Shown piece after piece: positions 36,000 through 44,777 of a stretch of DNA of 64,000 nucleotides (its first letter is position 1; each line of letters begins with the position of its first letter). The stretch lies in assembly GCF_000423945.1 (NCBI RefSeq), contig NZ_AUIY01000021.1, forward strand, positions 1 to 64,000. Direction: 5' to 3'. The notes below the pieces were generated by a model. That model saw only the letters and a program-made list of their open reading frames with translations, was not told the DNA's origin and searched no databases. This DNA comes from Butyrivibrio sp. XPD2002 (GTDB lineage: Bacteria; Bacillota; Clostridia; Lachnospirales; Lachnospiraceae). The translations under genes were made by a program, and so were the position numbers.

Positions 36000-36686
36000 A
36001 TGAGAAACTTTGTTGTGACCTTCGCAAGAGGGTTTGGTAGCGGGGGCAAAGCGATAGCATCCACACTTGCCAGGGAACTCGGAATACATTGCTATGAAAA
36101 CAGAATCCTCACTCTGGCAAGTCAGATGAGCGGACTGGATGAGAAGCTTTTTCAGGAGGTAAATGAAAAGCTCAGCAAAAGCAGCGGATTTTCAAGCTTC
36201 CTTCAGGGACTTCCAAGATCCAAAAGCTATATTGCAAGGAATGAAAAATTCGTATCTGATGACAGACTTTTCGAGTATCAGTGCAAGATTATAAAAAATC
36301 TGGCAGACACAGAGCCCTGCGTTATCGTCGGAAAATGTGCAGATTACGTACTTCGCGGAAGAGACAACGTCGTGAGTATCTATATAGAAGCTCCACGTTC
36401 ATTCTGCGTGGAGCGAACCATGGAAAACATGGGCGTGTCCGAAAAGGTGGCACACTCCACAATAGAGAAAACGGACAAGTACAGGGCAGATTACTACAAG
36501 TACTACACAGGTGGCAACTATTGGACAAATCCTGTTAACTACGACATGACCCTAAACAGTGAGAGGGTAGGAATAGACCACTGCGTTGACATCATTGAGC
36601 AGTACCTCATCATAAAGGGCTTCATCACTGAGAGTCAGATCAAAAAGGACAGACATTCAGACAAGGGATTAAAGCTTGTTCAATAA
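36000..36686 (+). CDS. Cytidylate-kinase-like protein (system 2)
   Basis: 228 residues, paralogue of the protein at 27475. N-terminal VVTFARGFGSGGKAIASTLA is the P-loop region, here with Lys in the GSGGK position. CVIVGKCADYVLRGRDNVV and DYYKYYTGGNYW match the [10 protein letters not shown] and NYHKYFAG parts of the first copy. Conserved placement directly after an amino acid transporter ATPase gene in both cases suggests a linked function, such as control of transport or use of the same signal, but this is inference. GGAGAGAGGAG precedes the start. Confidence 0.8.
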   Translation: MRNFVVTFARGFGSGGKAIASTLARELGIHCYENRILTLASQMSGLDEKLFQEVNEKLSKSSGFSSFLQGLPRSKSYIARNEKFVSDDRLFEYQCKIIKNLADTEPCVIVGKCADYVLRGRDNVVSIYIEAPRSFCVERTMENMGVSEKVAHSTIEKTDKYRADYYKYYTGGNYWTNPVNYDMTLNSERVGIDHCVDIIEQYLIIKGFITESQIKKDRHSDKGLKLVQ

Positions 36687-36723
36687 GGCTTTAAATATAT
36701 GAAAAGAAGAGGAGAAGAAGGTT

Positions 36724-37950
36724 ATGAAATTAAAGGATACAGAATATACAGCAGAAGAGATTAAGGAAATGGCCGACAAGTACATGATATCGACTTTTGA
36801 GAGATTTGACTTCCTTGCAGAGAGTGGCAAGGAGCAGTACTTATATGATGAGAAGGGTGAAAAGTATCTGGATTTCTATGCAGGTATCGCCGTTAACTCA
36901 GCAGGTAACTGTAACGAGAGAGTAGTTGATGCAGTAGTTCAGCAGGCAAAGACATTGATGCAGACCTTCAACTATCCCTACACAATTCCTCAGGCACTTC
37001 TTGCAAAGAAGGTTTGTGAGACCATCGGAATGGATAAGATTTTCTATCAGAACTCCGGAACAGAGGCTAACGAAGCCATGATCAAGATGGCAAGAAAATA
37101 TGGTATTGAGAAGTACGGTCCCAACAAGTATCACATCGTTACCGCTAAGATGGGCTTCCACGGCAGAACCTTCGGTGCCATGTCAGCAACAGGTCAGCCT
37201 GGAAACGGCTGCCAGATTGGCTTTGGACCTATGACTTACGGCTTTTCCTATGCTCCCTATAATGACCTTCAGGCATTCAAGGATGCATGCACAGAGAACA
37301 CAATCGCAATCATGGTTGAGCCTGTACAGGGCGAGGGCGGTGTACATCCTGCAACCAGGGAATTCCTTGTGGGACTTCGTGAATTCTGCGATGAAAAGGG
37401 AATGCTTCTCCTCCTCGATGAGGTTCAGACAGGCTGGTGCAGAACCGGTGAGGTTATGAGCTACATGCACTATGGAATAAAGCCCGATATCGTATCCATG
37501 GCTAAGGCTCTTGGCGGCGGAATGCCTATCGGTGCTATCTGCGCTACCAGGGAGGTTGCAAAGGCATTTTCTGAAGGCTCCCACGGAACAACCTTCGGTG
37601 GACATCCCGTATGCTGCGCAGCTGCTCTTGCAGAAGTTAATGAGCTCCTTGAGAGAGATCTTGCAGGAAATGCAGCACAGATGGGAGATTACTTCTCTGA
37701 GAAGCTTAAGACAATCCCTCACGTTAAGGATGTTCGTCACCAGGGACTTCTGGTTGGCGTAGAGTTCGATGAGACTGTAAATGCTGTAGATGTAAAGCAC
37801 GGCTGCATCGACAGACATCTCCTTGTTACAGCCATCGGCAGCAGCATTATAAGAATGGTACCTCCGCTTATCATTGATGAAAAGGACTGCGACACAGCTG
37901 TTGATATCATCAGAGATACAGTAAAGTGTCTCAGTGCAGAGGTTGCATAA
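36724..37950 (+). CDS. Class III aminotransferase (acetylornithine/4-aminobutyrate type)
   Basis: 408 residues with YQNSGTEANEAMIKMAR, GFHGRTFGAMSATGQ, LLLLDEVQTGWCRTG and the PLP lysine Lys261 in SMAKALGGGMPIG. Class III enzymes act on omega-amino groups of substrates such as 4-aminobutyrate, 5-aminovalerate or ornithine derivatives. No arginine synthesis genes are near, so the family name acetylornithine aminotransferase may mislead. Context with proline reductase, whose product is 5-aminovalerate, makes 5-aminovalerate a good candidate. It follows the second kinase-like gene by 37 bases with GGAGAAG upstream, and is the last gene of the amino acid region. Confidence 0.88.
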   Translation: MKLKDTEYTAEEIKEMADKYMISTFERFDFLAESGKEQYLYDEKGEKYLDFYAGIAVNSAGNCNERVVDAVVQQAKTLMQTFNYPYTIPQALLAKKVCETIGMDKIFYQNSGTEANEAMIKMARKYGIEKYGPNKYHIVTAKMGFHGRTFGAMSATGQPGNGCQIGFGPMTYGFSYAPYNDLQAFKDACTENTIAIMVEPVQGEGGVHPATREFLVGLREFCDEKGMLLLLDEVQTGWCRTGEVMSYMHYGIKPDIVSMAKALGGGMPIGAICATREVAKAFSEGSHGTTFGGHPVCCAAALAEVNELLERDLAGNAAQMGDYFSEKLKTIPHVKDVRHQGLLVGVEFDETVNAVDVKHGCIDRHLLVTAIGSSIIRMVPPLIIDEKDCDTAVDIIRDTVKCLSAEVA

Positions 37951-37985
37951 AACTTATACATTATAGTAAGAAAATAAAAACTACA

Positions 37986-38030
37986 AAAAGGGTGCCTGTC
38001 ACTTGATCGTGGCAGGCACCATATTTTTAT
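37986..38030 (+). terminator. Intrinsic terminator after the aminotransferase gene
   Basis: GGTGCCTG pairs with CAGGCACC (37991-38020), followed by ATATTTTTAT; an A run on the other side means it may also end the convergent chemoreceptor transcript. Confidence 0.8.
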
Positions 38031-38045
38031 ATATCGTGATATCTA

Positions 38046-40055
38046 TTATGATTTAAAGAATTTCATCTCTTCGTTAAGCTGCTCGGCAATCTGCTTCAGG
38101 CTGTCTGCTGATCCTGCAAGGGTTGTAACCGTAGCGGAAAGCTCCTGCATGGATGCGCCTGTTTCTTCTGAAGAAGCTGCGTTCTCTTCGGAGATAGCGG
38201 AGAGCGCGCTCATGGTATCAACCACTGCGTTCTTGGAGGATTCGCAGGTATCTGCACCCTGGGAGATGAGCTGAACGCCGCCTACGGTGCTTCCGATATC
38301 CTCAAGCATTCCGTTAACTGCATCCAAGGTTTCGCCGATGGCTATCTGCTGGTCGTTGTTACCCTGCTTAACATCCTCAGCTGCTGCAACGGCTGCTTTA
38401 CTCTGTTGAAGAAGTGTTCCCATTTCCTTCATGATATCATCAGCCATCTGCTTGGAATCCTCAGCCAGCTTTCCGATTTCCTCAGCAACAACGGCGAAGC
38501 CTTTTCCTGCTTCTCCGGCTCTTGCTGCCTCGATAGAAGCATTGAGGGAGAGAAGATTGGTCTGGGTTGCGATGGAAGTGATTCCTTCAACCTTTTCACT
38601 GATGTTATCAACTGCTTCCTGGGTTGCCTGAATGGTTCTGGAGATATCATCAATCTTGGCTGTCATTTCAGCGGAGGAATCCTGGAGAGATGACAGGGAC
38701 TTGCTGGATATCTCGGATGCTTCCTTCATCTTGCCTGCGAGAGTTGAGAGACTTCCTGTGGAGGTCTGAACATCACCGACAGCGTCTCCGATGAGACCGA
38801 CATTTTCAGAAGCACTCTGAATTTCATCTGCCTGCTGGGTTGCACCGGATGCAATCTCCTGAACGGCATTTGAAACATCCTCTGCAGTCTGGGAAATCTG
38901 ATTTGCCATGTCTGAGAGCTCCTCGGATGATGAGCCTACATTGGCAGCAGATTCCTTTATATGGGTAACTATTTCATCGAGAGTTTCTATTACGGAATTG
39001 GTATCTCTTGCTATTTCTCCAAACTCGTCCTTTCTGGCAGCGGCTGCTCCAATTTTCTCGAAGCGTCCATCAGCGAGCGCTTTAAGGGCATCTCCAACTA
39101 TCTGGATAGGCTTTGTGAAGCTGCTTGCCATGACGAAGGAAATGATGATTGCAACAATCAAAAGTACAGCACCGACAATAATGACGATAATTGCTGAACG
39201 TCTTGCTGATGAAAGGATCTTATTGGAATCAGTTGCTGCACAAACTGTGAACTGGGACTTGGGTTCTTTTACGTATGCAACGTATGCGTTATAGCCTTTT
39301 CCTGTATCAACATAGTAGAAGCCCTTATCTAATCCGGATGTCATGAACTCTGACTGCGCACGGCTTTCTTCTTCATGAGCTCCTTCACCGATTTCATATT
39401 GTGAGTGAGCTGCAATCATTCCTTCTCTGTCAACAAGGAAAGCATCCTCTGCCTCAGCAGCCAGCATTTTATGGAAATTGTTCAGATCGTAGTTTCTGTG
39501 AACGATACCTATTACTGTATCTCCATCCTTAACAGGGCAGGCGAATGTGATCATTCTTCTTCCGGATGTTTTACTTATCTGAATGTTGGATACATAGATA
39601 GTTCCGGATATGGCTTTCTGGAAATATTCTCTATCAGATACGTTTATGAAATCACCCTTTGTTCTGGCAACCTGCATACCGTCAAGACCGGCAATGGCTG
39701 TGGTATCGCCGTCATCAAGAATTGAGTCACACTCTGCAAGAGTAGACTGAACAGCGTCATAGGGGATGCCTGCTTCGCCCTTTACAAAGTTAATGATAGT
39801 GGGGTTGCCGGCGATACTTCGTATCATGTTCATATTGGCGTCGAGGATATTTCCGAACTTACGCTCAATATAGTTAGCCTGCCACTCCAACGACTCCTGC
39901 GCATCTTCCATGGCCTTCTGAGTGGACGTGTTGTAGCTTACGATGATTGCCACAAGGAGCGGCAATGCAGCTGCGAGGATCATGACAGAAATAAGCTTTG
40001 TTTTAATACTGTTATTAAAACTTACTTTGCCTTCAGTATTTGCGTTCTTAGCCAT
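38046..40055 (-). CDS. Methyl-accepting chemotaxis protein (dCache sensor), paralogue
   Basis: 669 residues: membrane segment about 20-42, Cache-type extracellular domain (about 45-285), second membrane segment (about 290-315), HAMP and signalling domain with [20 protein letters not shown]. The signalling half is almost identical to the receptor at 8553-10559 (for example [20 protein letters not shown] in both), while the sensor domain is more diverged. GGAGG before ATG 40055 decides the start; the longer upstream frame has no ribosome site. Confidence 0.9.
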   Translation of the reverse strand: MAKNANTEGKVSFNNSIKTKLISVMILAAALPLLVAIIVSYNTSTQKAMEDAQESLEWQANYIERKFGNILDANMNMIRSIAGNPTIINFVKGEAGIPYDAVQSTLAECDSILDDGDTTAIAGLDGMQVARTKGDFINVSDREYFQKAISGTIYVSNIQISKTSGRRMITFACPVKDGDTVIGIVHRNYDLNNFHKMLAAEAEDAFLVDREGMIAAHSQYEIGEGAHEEESRAQSEFMTSGLDKGFYYVDTGKGYNAYVAYVKEPKSQFTVCAATDSNKILSSARRSAIIVIIVGAVLLIVAIIISFVMASSFTKPIQIVGDALKALADGRFEKIGAAAARKDEFGEIARDTNSVIETLDEIVTHIKESAANVGSSSEELSDMANQISQTAEDVSNAVQEIASGATQQADEIQSASENVGLIGDAVGDVQTSTGSLSTLAGKMKEASEISSKSLSSLQDSSAEMTAKIDDISRTIQATQEAVDNISEKVEGITSIATQTNLLSLNASIEAARAGEAGKGFAVVAEEIGKLAEDSKQMADDIMKEMGTLLQQSKAAVAAAEDVKQGNNDQQIAIGETLDAVNGMLEDIGSTVGGVQLISQGADTCESSKNAVVDTMSALSAISEENAASSEETGASMQELSATVTTLAGSADSLKQIAEQLNEEMKFFKS

Positions 40056-40384
40056 AATGTGCCTCCGAGATGAAATATAAAAACAAAAATAATAAAGGAA
40101 CCTTCTATTCTGAATTATACCTCTATAAAGTGCGGATAAATGCGATTTTGTGAACATTTAATCGATTTTTAATATGCAGTTTATTTTAAATGAAATTGCA
40201 TTGTTAGATTTAAGGGCTTTTAGATCTGGATGTATACAATAAGAACATAAAGGAGTGATCTTTTTTATGAAAAATTGTTTATTAATATGTAAGGAGAGAC
40301 TTTTCGGTCTCTCCTTTTTATGCTATATTTTTTATGTTTGGGCAAAGGGTCCAAACCGGAAGACATTGTGTGGAGGAATGAAAC
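40056..40384. other. Divergent region with attenuator-like leader of the NCS2 permease gene
   Basis: 329 bases. The left part is AT-rich and must hold the chemoreceptor promoter (minus strand, not resolved). The right part has TACAAT (40235-40240) as a possible -10, AGGAG plus a short reading frame starting at ATG 40267, a strong plus-strand terminator (40291-40321) and a GTTTGG/CCAAAC hairpin (40336-40356) just before the permease ribosome site. No known riboswitch aptamer was recognised. Confidence 0.5.
40291..40321 (+). terminator. Leader terminator upstream of the NCS2 permease gene
   Basis: AAGGAGAGAC pairs perfectly with GTCTCTCCTT around TTTTCG, followed by TTTTA. There is no plus-strand gene upstream for it to end, so it is best explained as an attenuator of the permease gene 64 bases downstream. 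Confidence 0.75.
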
Positions 40385-41740
40385 ATGTTGGAGAAAGTTT
40401 TCAAATTAAAGGAGCACAATACTACGGTAAAAACCGAGATTATTGCCGGTCTTACCACGTTCCTTTCTATGGCGTATATTCTCGCCGTTAACCCCAGTAT
40501 TCTGGGCACTGTAATGGATGCAGGTGGAGTATTTGTAGCTACTGCGGTAGCATCAGCAATTGCGACATTCTGCATGGCTATCTTTGCAAATTACCCGATC
40601 GCTCTTTCAGCAGGACTTGGTCTTAACGCATACTTTGCTTATACAGTATGTCTTGGCGAGCTTGCAGCTGAGGGTGAGAACGCTTTCAGAATTTGCTTAA
40701 CAGCCGTATTTGTAGAAGGTGTTATTTTCCTTCTTATGTCACTTGTAAAATTCCGCGAGAAGATTATAAACAGCATACCCCAGAACCTTAAGTTCGGTAT
40801 TTCAGCAGGTATTGGTCTTTTCATCGCGTTCATTGGTCTTAGAGGCGCTAACGTAATCATTCCCGATGAGTCAACAACAGTTGCTCTCGGTGATTTTGCT
40901 GATGCAGACGTTGTTCTTTGCCTTGCTGGTCTGATCATAATAGTAGTTCTTGAGCACTTCAAGGTAACTGGTTCAGTGCTTATCGGTATCCTTGCTACAT
41001 GGATCCTTGGTATGATCGCTGAGACTACAGGCTGGTACACAGCAGGTCACGTATTCCCTGATTTTTCACAGGGACTTAACCAGATCAGCGGTATTTCCAA
41101 GACTGCATTCCAGTTTGACTTTGGATGGGCTGCATCACACTTCGTACAGTTTATTGCGATTGTATTCAGTTTCCTTTACGTTGATATCTTTGATACCGTA
41201 GGAACGGTAGTAGGTGTTGCTGATAAGGCAGACCTTCTTGATGAAAACGGTAACCTTCCTAAGGTTGGTGCTGTATTTATGTCAGACGCTGTTGGTACTG
41301 TAACAGGTTCTTGCCTTGGTACTTCTACAGTAACAAGCTTCGTAGAGTCAAGTGCAGGTGTTGCAGCAGGTGGACGTACAGGTCTTACAGCACTTACAAC
41401 AGCTGTTATGTTCCTTATTTCACTTGTACTTAGCCCGGTATTCCTTGCTATTCCTTCTTTTGCAACAGCTCCGGCTCTTATCTATGTAGGAATGCTTATG
41501 GTTTCAAGTGCAAAGAACATCACATTTGATGGTGACCTTGCTGATACACTTGGTGCATATTTCGCACTTGTTATGATGCCTCTTTCATACTCAATTGCAA
41601 CAGGTATCATGTTCGCAGTTCTTGGCTGGGTTCTTGTTAAGATATTCATCGGCAAGATCAAGGACATCTCACCCGTTATGTGGATCGTATTCATAATGTT
41701 CGCTGTACGTATCGCTGCACTTGTTACTGACTTCCAGTAA
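40385..41740 (+). CDS. NCS2-family purine permease (AzgA/PbuG type)
   Basis: 451 residues, about 12 membrane segments. N-terminal EIIAGLTTFLSMAYILAVNP and the motif YVDIFDTVGTVVGVADKA are typical of the adenine/guanine/hypoxanthine AzgA subgroup of NCS2 carriers, as is SCLGTSTVTSFVESSAGVAAG. It likely imports purine bases with protons. GGAGG stands about ten bases upstream. Monocistronic, followed by a bidirectional terminator. The terminator in its leader suggests control by premature termination. Confidence 0.9.
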   Translation: MLEKVFKLKEHNTTVKTEIIAGLTTFLSMAYILAVNPSILGTVMDAGGVFVATAVASAIATFCMAIFANYPIALSAGLGLNAYFAYTVCLGELAAEGENAFRICLTAVFVEGVIFLLMSLVKFREKIINSIPQNLKFGISAGIGLFIAFIGLRGANVIIPDESTTVALGDFADADVVLCLAGLIIIVVLEHFKVTGSVLIGILATWILGMIAETTGWYTAGHVFPDFSQGLNQISGISKTAFQFDFGWAASHFVQFIAIVFSFLYVDIFDTVGTVVGVADKADLLDENGNLPKVGAVFMSDAVGTVTGSCLGTSTVTSFVESSAGVAAGGRTGLTALTTAVMFLISLVLSPVFLAIPSFATAPALIYVGMLMVSSAKNITFDGDLADTLGAYFALVMMPLSYSIATGIMFAVLGWVLVKIFIGKIKDISPVMWIVFIMFAVRIAALVTDFQ

Positions 41741-41775
41741 TTACATGTCAGCATAGCCGTATATAATATGACATC

Positions 41776-41822
41776 AAAAAGCTCACAGGCTGAAAAAGAT
41801 TTCAGCACTGTGAGCTTTTTTT
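41776..41822. terminator. Bidirectional intrinsic terminator
   Basis: AAAAAGCTCACAG pairs with CTGTGAGCTTTTT, with an inner CTGAAA/TTTCAG stem. It separates the convergent NCS2 permease gene and the hypothetical gene at 41856. Confidence 0.9.
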
Positions 41823-41855
41823 AGGGTAATCTATGATGTTTCTGTAACATACTTT

Positions 41856-42614
41856 TTATGTCAGCAGCTCTGCGGCATCAAGCATTGCCATTCGCTGTTC
41901 TGCCCTCATATTGTCATTGGAGTAGTCGGAGAAAGCATTCTCGATAGAGGAGCCGCTTATTTCTGCCTGACGTTCATTCTCCATAACTCTGACGATTCCT
42001 TCATTGAATATCTTTTCATTCCTGGTCTCGTCTGCGTTTTCCTTTCCTTTTTCAGTTCTGCCTTCCATCTCATGATCGTAATCATATCGTGTGATATCAC
42101 CGTTTATGTACATCTGCTGTAGCTGAGCATCGGAATAGGAATTATAATTGTGAGTCTTTGCCTTATTGGAAGCCTCTCTGGCCTCTGCCTGCGTGTGAAG
42201 ATTGGGCTTCTCGGAGAGATCAGCCTGAGTGTTTTTCAGGCGCTCCTGGCGCTCTAAGGTTTCCTTCATCCGCTCAGCGGGAGAGGGCTTATCCTGTTGC
42301 TTCTTCATGATCTCATCAAGGAGCTTCATTGCAGCCGAGGGCTCATGGTCATCCTTTTTATCAGGCATCTTTTTGACATCGCCGATTTCCTCTGAATCCT
42401 TTAAAAGGTCCTGGCTTTTCTTACTGGCCTGGGCGGTGTCGCCATCCTTGGATTTGGCTATAACATCCTCAAGGACTTCCTTTACATGTTCTTTCCTCGA
42501 GCTTTCTTCCTTTATCTGTTCTTTTAACTGATCAGCAGCTTTGGTCTGATCGGTAGTAGTGGTGAGCTGTACACGTTCGGTACCACCAACAGCTGAAATA
42601 TTAAGATCTGCCAT
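41856..42614 (-). CDS. Hypothetical hydrophilic protein, helical and Lys/Glu-rich
   Basis: 252 residues, strongly charged, no signal peptide or membrane segment. Low-complexity helical stretches (about 20-130, with KEHVKEVLEDVIAKSKDGD and MKLLDEIMKKQQDKPSP) suggest coiled coil; the C-terminal part has YSDAQLQQMYINGDITRYDY, a motif seen in small domains that follow such helices. Function not recognised. GGAGG six bases before ATG 42614 decides the start. It is monocistronic, with the divergent tetR-like gene upstream. Confidence 0.65.
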   Translation of the reverse strand: MADLNISAVGGTERVQLTTTTDQTKAADQLKEQIKEESSRKEHVKEVLEDVIAKSKDGDTAQASKKSQDLLKDSEEIGDVKKMPDKKDDHEPSAAMKLLDEIMKKQQDKPSPAERMKETLERQERLKNTQADLSEKPNLHTQAEAREASNKAKTHNYNSYSDAQLQQMYINGDITRYDYDHEMEGRTEKGKENADETRNEKIFNEGIVRVMENERQAEISGSSIENAFSDYSNDNMRAEQRMAMLDAAELLT

Positions 42615-42779
42615 GGCAACCTCCAGTCCACCCATGTCGGGTAAAACGGAATATAAATACCTATAATGATTATATCATTTTTGAAACTATCTGACAACTA
42701 CTGAAATAGTCAGAAAATAATATTCGTAATACTGATATTTTTTCGAATTTTTATTTCAAATTACTATGCAAAATCCATG

Positions 42780-42808
42780 TTGACACCGACAGGTCGAAAC
42801 ACTAAAAT
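42780..42808 (+). promoter_or_regulatory. Promoter of the TetR-family gene with operator-like repeat in the spacer
   Basis: TTGACA (42780-42785) and TAAAAT (42803-42808) are 17 bases apart, a near-consensus promoter. The spacer contains CGAC-ag-GTCG (42787-42796), a small inverted repeat where a repressor such as the encoded TetR-like protein could act. Confidence 0.6.
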
Positions 42809-42861
42809 AATAACACATGATACGATAAACAATTCATAATATGATAACGGAGGATTAGGAT

Positions 42862-43413
42862 ATGTCCAGGAAAGCCACTATTACACAGGAAGAAATTGTA
42901 AATGCGGCATTTAAGATAACCAAGAAGGAAGGCTTTGACAAGGTCACCTCAAGAAGACTGGCAGCTGCAGCAGGCTGTTCTACACAGCCGATTTTCAGAA
43001 TTTATGACAACATGGATGAGCTTAAGAAGGACGTTGTAGCCAAGGCAGTGGCATACTTTGAGGATTTCTGCAGAGGAATCGCAACCAGGCATGAGACACC
43101 CTTCGTGGATCTTGGACTGAGCTATATCACATTCGCTCAGAAGAATCCTAATCTTTTCAAGCTTCTCTTTGTATCAGAGGCCAATGAGGGCGCCAGCATG
43201 TATGACGTTGTTAACGGTTCTGATGAGAACGTTGTACGTGAGGTTTCCAAGGCTAAGAGTCAGGGCGTTCCTGATGCTGAACAGCTTTTCATGAAGATGT
43301 GGATATTCATTCACGGCGCAGGCTGCATGGCTGTTACAGGAGACTATGATCTTGAAGAGGCTGATTCCGTTAGCATGCTTGAGTCAGCATATGAAGCTTT
43401 CAGGCTTTCATAA
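42862..43413 (+). CDS. TetR-family transcriptional regulator
   Basis: 183 residues. N-terminal helix-turn-helix (about 8-55) with EEIVNAAFKITKKEGFDKVT and SRRLAAAAGCSTQPIFRIYD, then a helical ligand domain. It probably acts as a repressor; its targets are not visible, though the BaiN-like gene 21 bases downstream may share the transcript. GGAGGA precedes the start. Confidence 0.85.
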   Translation: MSRKATITQEEIVNAAFKITKKEGFDKVTSRRLAAAAGCSTQPIFRIYDNMDELKKDVVAKAVAYFEDFCRGIATRHETPFVDLGLSYITFAQKNPNLFKLLFVSEANEGASMYDVVNGSDENVVREVSKAKSQGVPDAEQLFMKMWIFIHGAGCMAVTGDYDLEEADSVSMLESAYEAFRLS

Positions 43414-43434
43414 TTTTGGAGTAATTGGAGTTTT

Positions 43435-44703
43435 ATGAAGCAGGTTGCTGTAATTGGCTGCGGTGCAGCCGGAATGATGGCGGCTATTTCCGCGGCGATG
43501 AGCGGAGCAGCCGTCACTATTTTTGAGAAAAATGAGAAGCCCGGTAAGAAGATATACATTACCGGCAAGGGCAGATGTAATGTGACAAATGCCTGTGATA
43601 TTTCAGAGTACTTTGACAAGATACCTCACGGTTCCAAGTTCCTGTACAGTGCGCTGTATGGATACGATAACACCCAGGTTATGCGTCTTTTCGAGGAGAA
43701 CGGATGTAAGCTTAAGACTGAGCGCGGAGACCGCGTTTTTCCTGTGTCCGACCACTCCTCAGATATTATCAGTACTCTTGTGAGAATATTAAAAAAGCTC
43801 AAGGTGGACATCCGCTATCAGGACGAGGTTCGCTGGATCCAGGTGTCTGAGGACGGCCATGTAAAGGGCATTGTGTCCGAGGATTCCGGAATCTCCGAGT
43901 TCGACTCCGTCATAGTCTGCACAGGAGGCTTATCCTATCCCTCCACAGGCTCAACCGGAGACGGCCTCAAATTCGCCAAGGAGCTGGGACATAAGGTTAC
44001 GAAGACCACACCGTCGCTGGTTCCATTTGAGGTGGCGCAGAAGTGGTGCACAGAGCTTCAGGGACTGGCGCTCAAAAATGTTGCCATTAAGCTTGAGCAG
44101 ATACCTGCATCGGGCCCCGGTAAGAAAAAGAAGTACGTGTATGATGGCTTTGGAGAGATGCTTTTCACTCACTTTGGTGTGAGCGGTCCTTTGATTTTGA
44201 CCTCGAGCTGTTATTACGAGGAGGCAGATAAAAAGGGCGAGAAATATTCCTATGTGATTCACCTCGACCTCAAGCCCGCTCTCACAGAGGAACAGCTTGA
44301 TAAGAGAATTCAGAGAGAATTTGAAAATGCTAAGAACAAGCAATTCAAAAACAGCCTGAATGCACTTTTTCCTTCAAAGATGATACCTATAATGGTTGAA
44401 CTTTCCGGTATAGATCCGGAGAAGCAGGTAAATGCCATAACAAGAGGTGAGAGACTTGAATTTGTAAGTCTTATAAAGAACATCAAGATGGATGTAACCG
44501 GCCTTCGAGGATTCCCCGAGGCAATCATTACCAGAGGCGGCGTCGCAACCAGCGACATTAACCCCTCAACTATGGAATCAAAGAAAATTAAGGGCTTATA
44601 CTTTGCAGGAGAGGTCATTGATGTAGACGCTCAAACCGGCGGCTTTAATCTCCAGATCGCATGGTCTACCGGCCACCTGGCAGGAGAGTGTGCTGCAGAA
44701 TAA
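43435..44703 (+). CDS. BaiN/HI0933-family FAD-dependent oxidoreductase
   Basis: 422 residues. N-terminal FAD-binding VAVIGCGAAGMMAAISAAMS, followed by KPGKKIYITGKGRCNVTNAC and, near the C-terminus, GLYFAGEVIDVDAQTGGFNL, the signatures of the HI0933/BaiN family. The family are flavoproteins of varied or unknown substrate (BaiN is linked to bile acid reduction in one organism; this name is by homology only). The gene lies before cmk-ispH-rpsA, a common clostridial order. Confidence 0.88.
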   Translation: MKQVAVIGCGAAGMMAAISAAMSGAAVTIFEKNEKPGKKIYITGKGRCNVTNACDISEYFDKIPHGSKFLYSALYGYDNTQVMRLFEENGCKLKTERGDRVFPVSDHSSDIISTLVRILKKLKVDIRYQDEVRWIQVSEDGHVKGIVSEDSGISEFDSVIVCTGGLSYPSTGSTGDGLKFAKELGHKVTKTTPSLVPFEVAQKWCTELQGLALKNVAIKLEQIPASGPGKKKKYVYDGFGEMLFTHFGVSGPLILTSSCYYEEADKKGEKYSYVIHLDLKPALTEEQLDKRIQREFENAKNKQFKNSLNALFPSKMIPIMVELSGIDPEKQVNAITRGERLEFVSLIKNIKMDVTGLRGFPEAIITRGGVATSDINPSTMESKKIKGLYFAGEVIDVDAQTGGFNLQIAWSTGHLAGECAAE

Positions 44704-44704
44704 A

Positions 44705-44750
44705 GCCTTCGCCCTTAGGGAGAAGGTGGCACGAAGTGCCGGATGAGGGG
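44705..44750. repeat. REP-like intergenic repeat after the BaiN-like gene
   Basis: A CCTTCGCCC...GGGAGAAGG arm pair is followed by GGCAC-gaa-GTGCC and GGATGAGGGG. Near-identical sequences (GGCACGAAGTGCCGGATGAG) are widespread as small interspersed repeats between genes of Clostridia. It sits between the oxidoreductase and cmk and may form a transcript hairpin. Confidence 0.6.
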
Positions 44751-44777
44751 CATAACAAACAAAGGAGAATAATTAAA

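Noticed and set aside
40201..40384. Purine riboswitch upstream of the NCS2 permease gene
   Set aside because: The space before the terminator (about 45 bases after the likely start) is too short for the aptamer, and the conserved core was not found.
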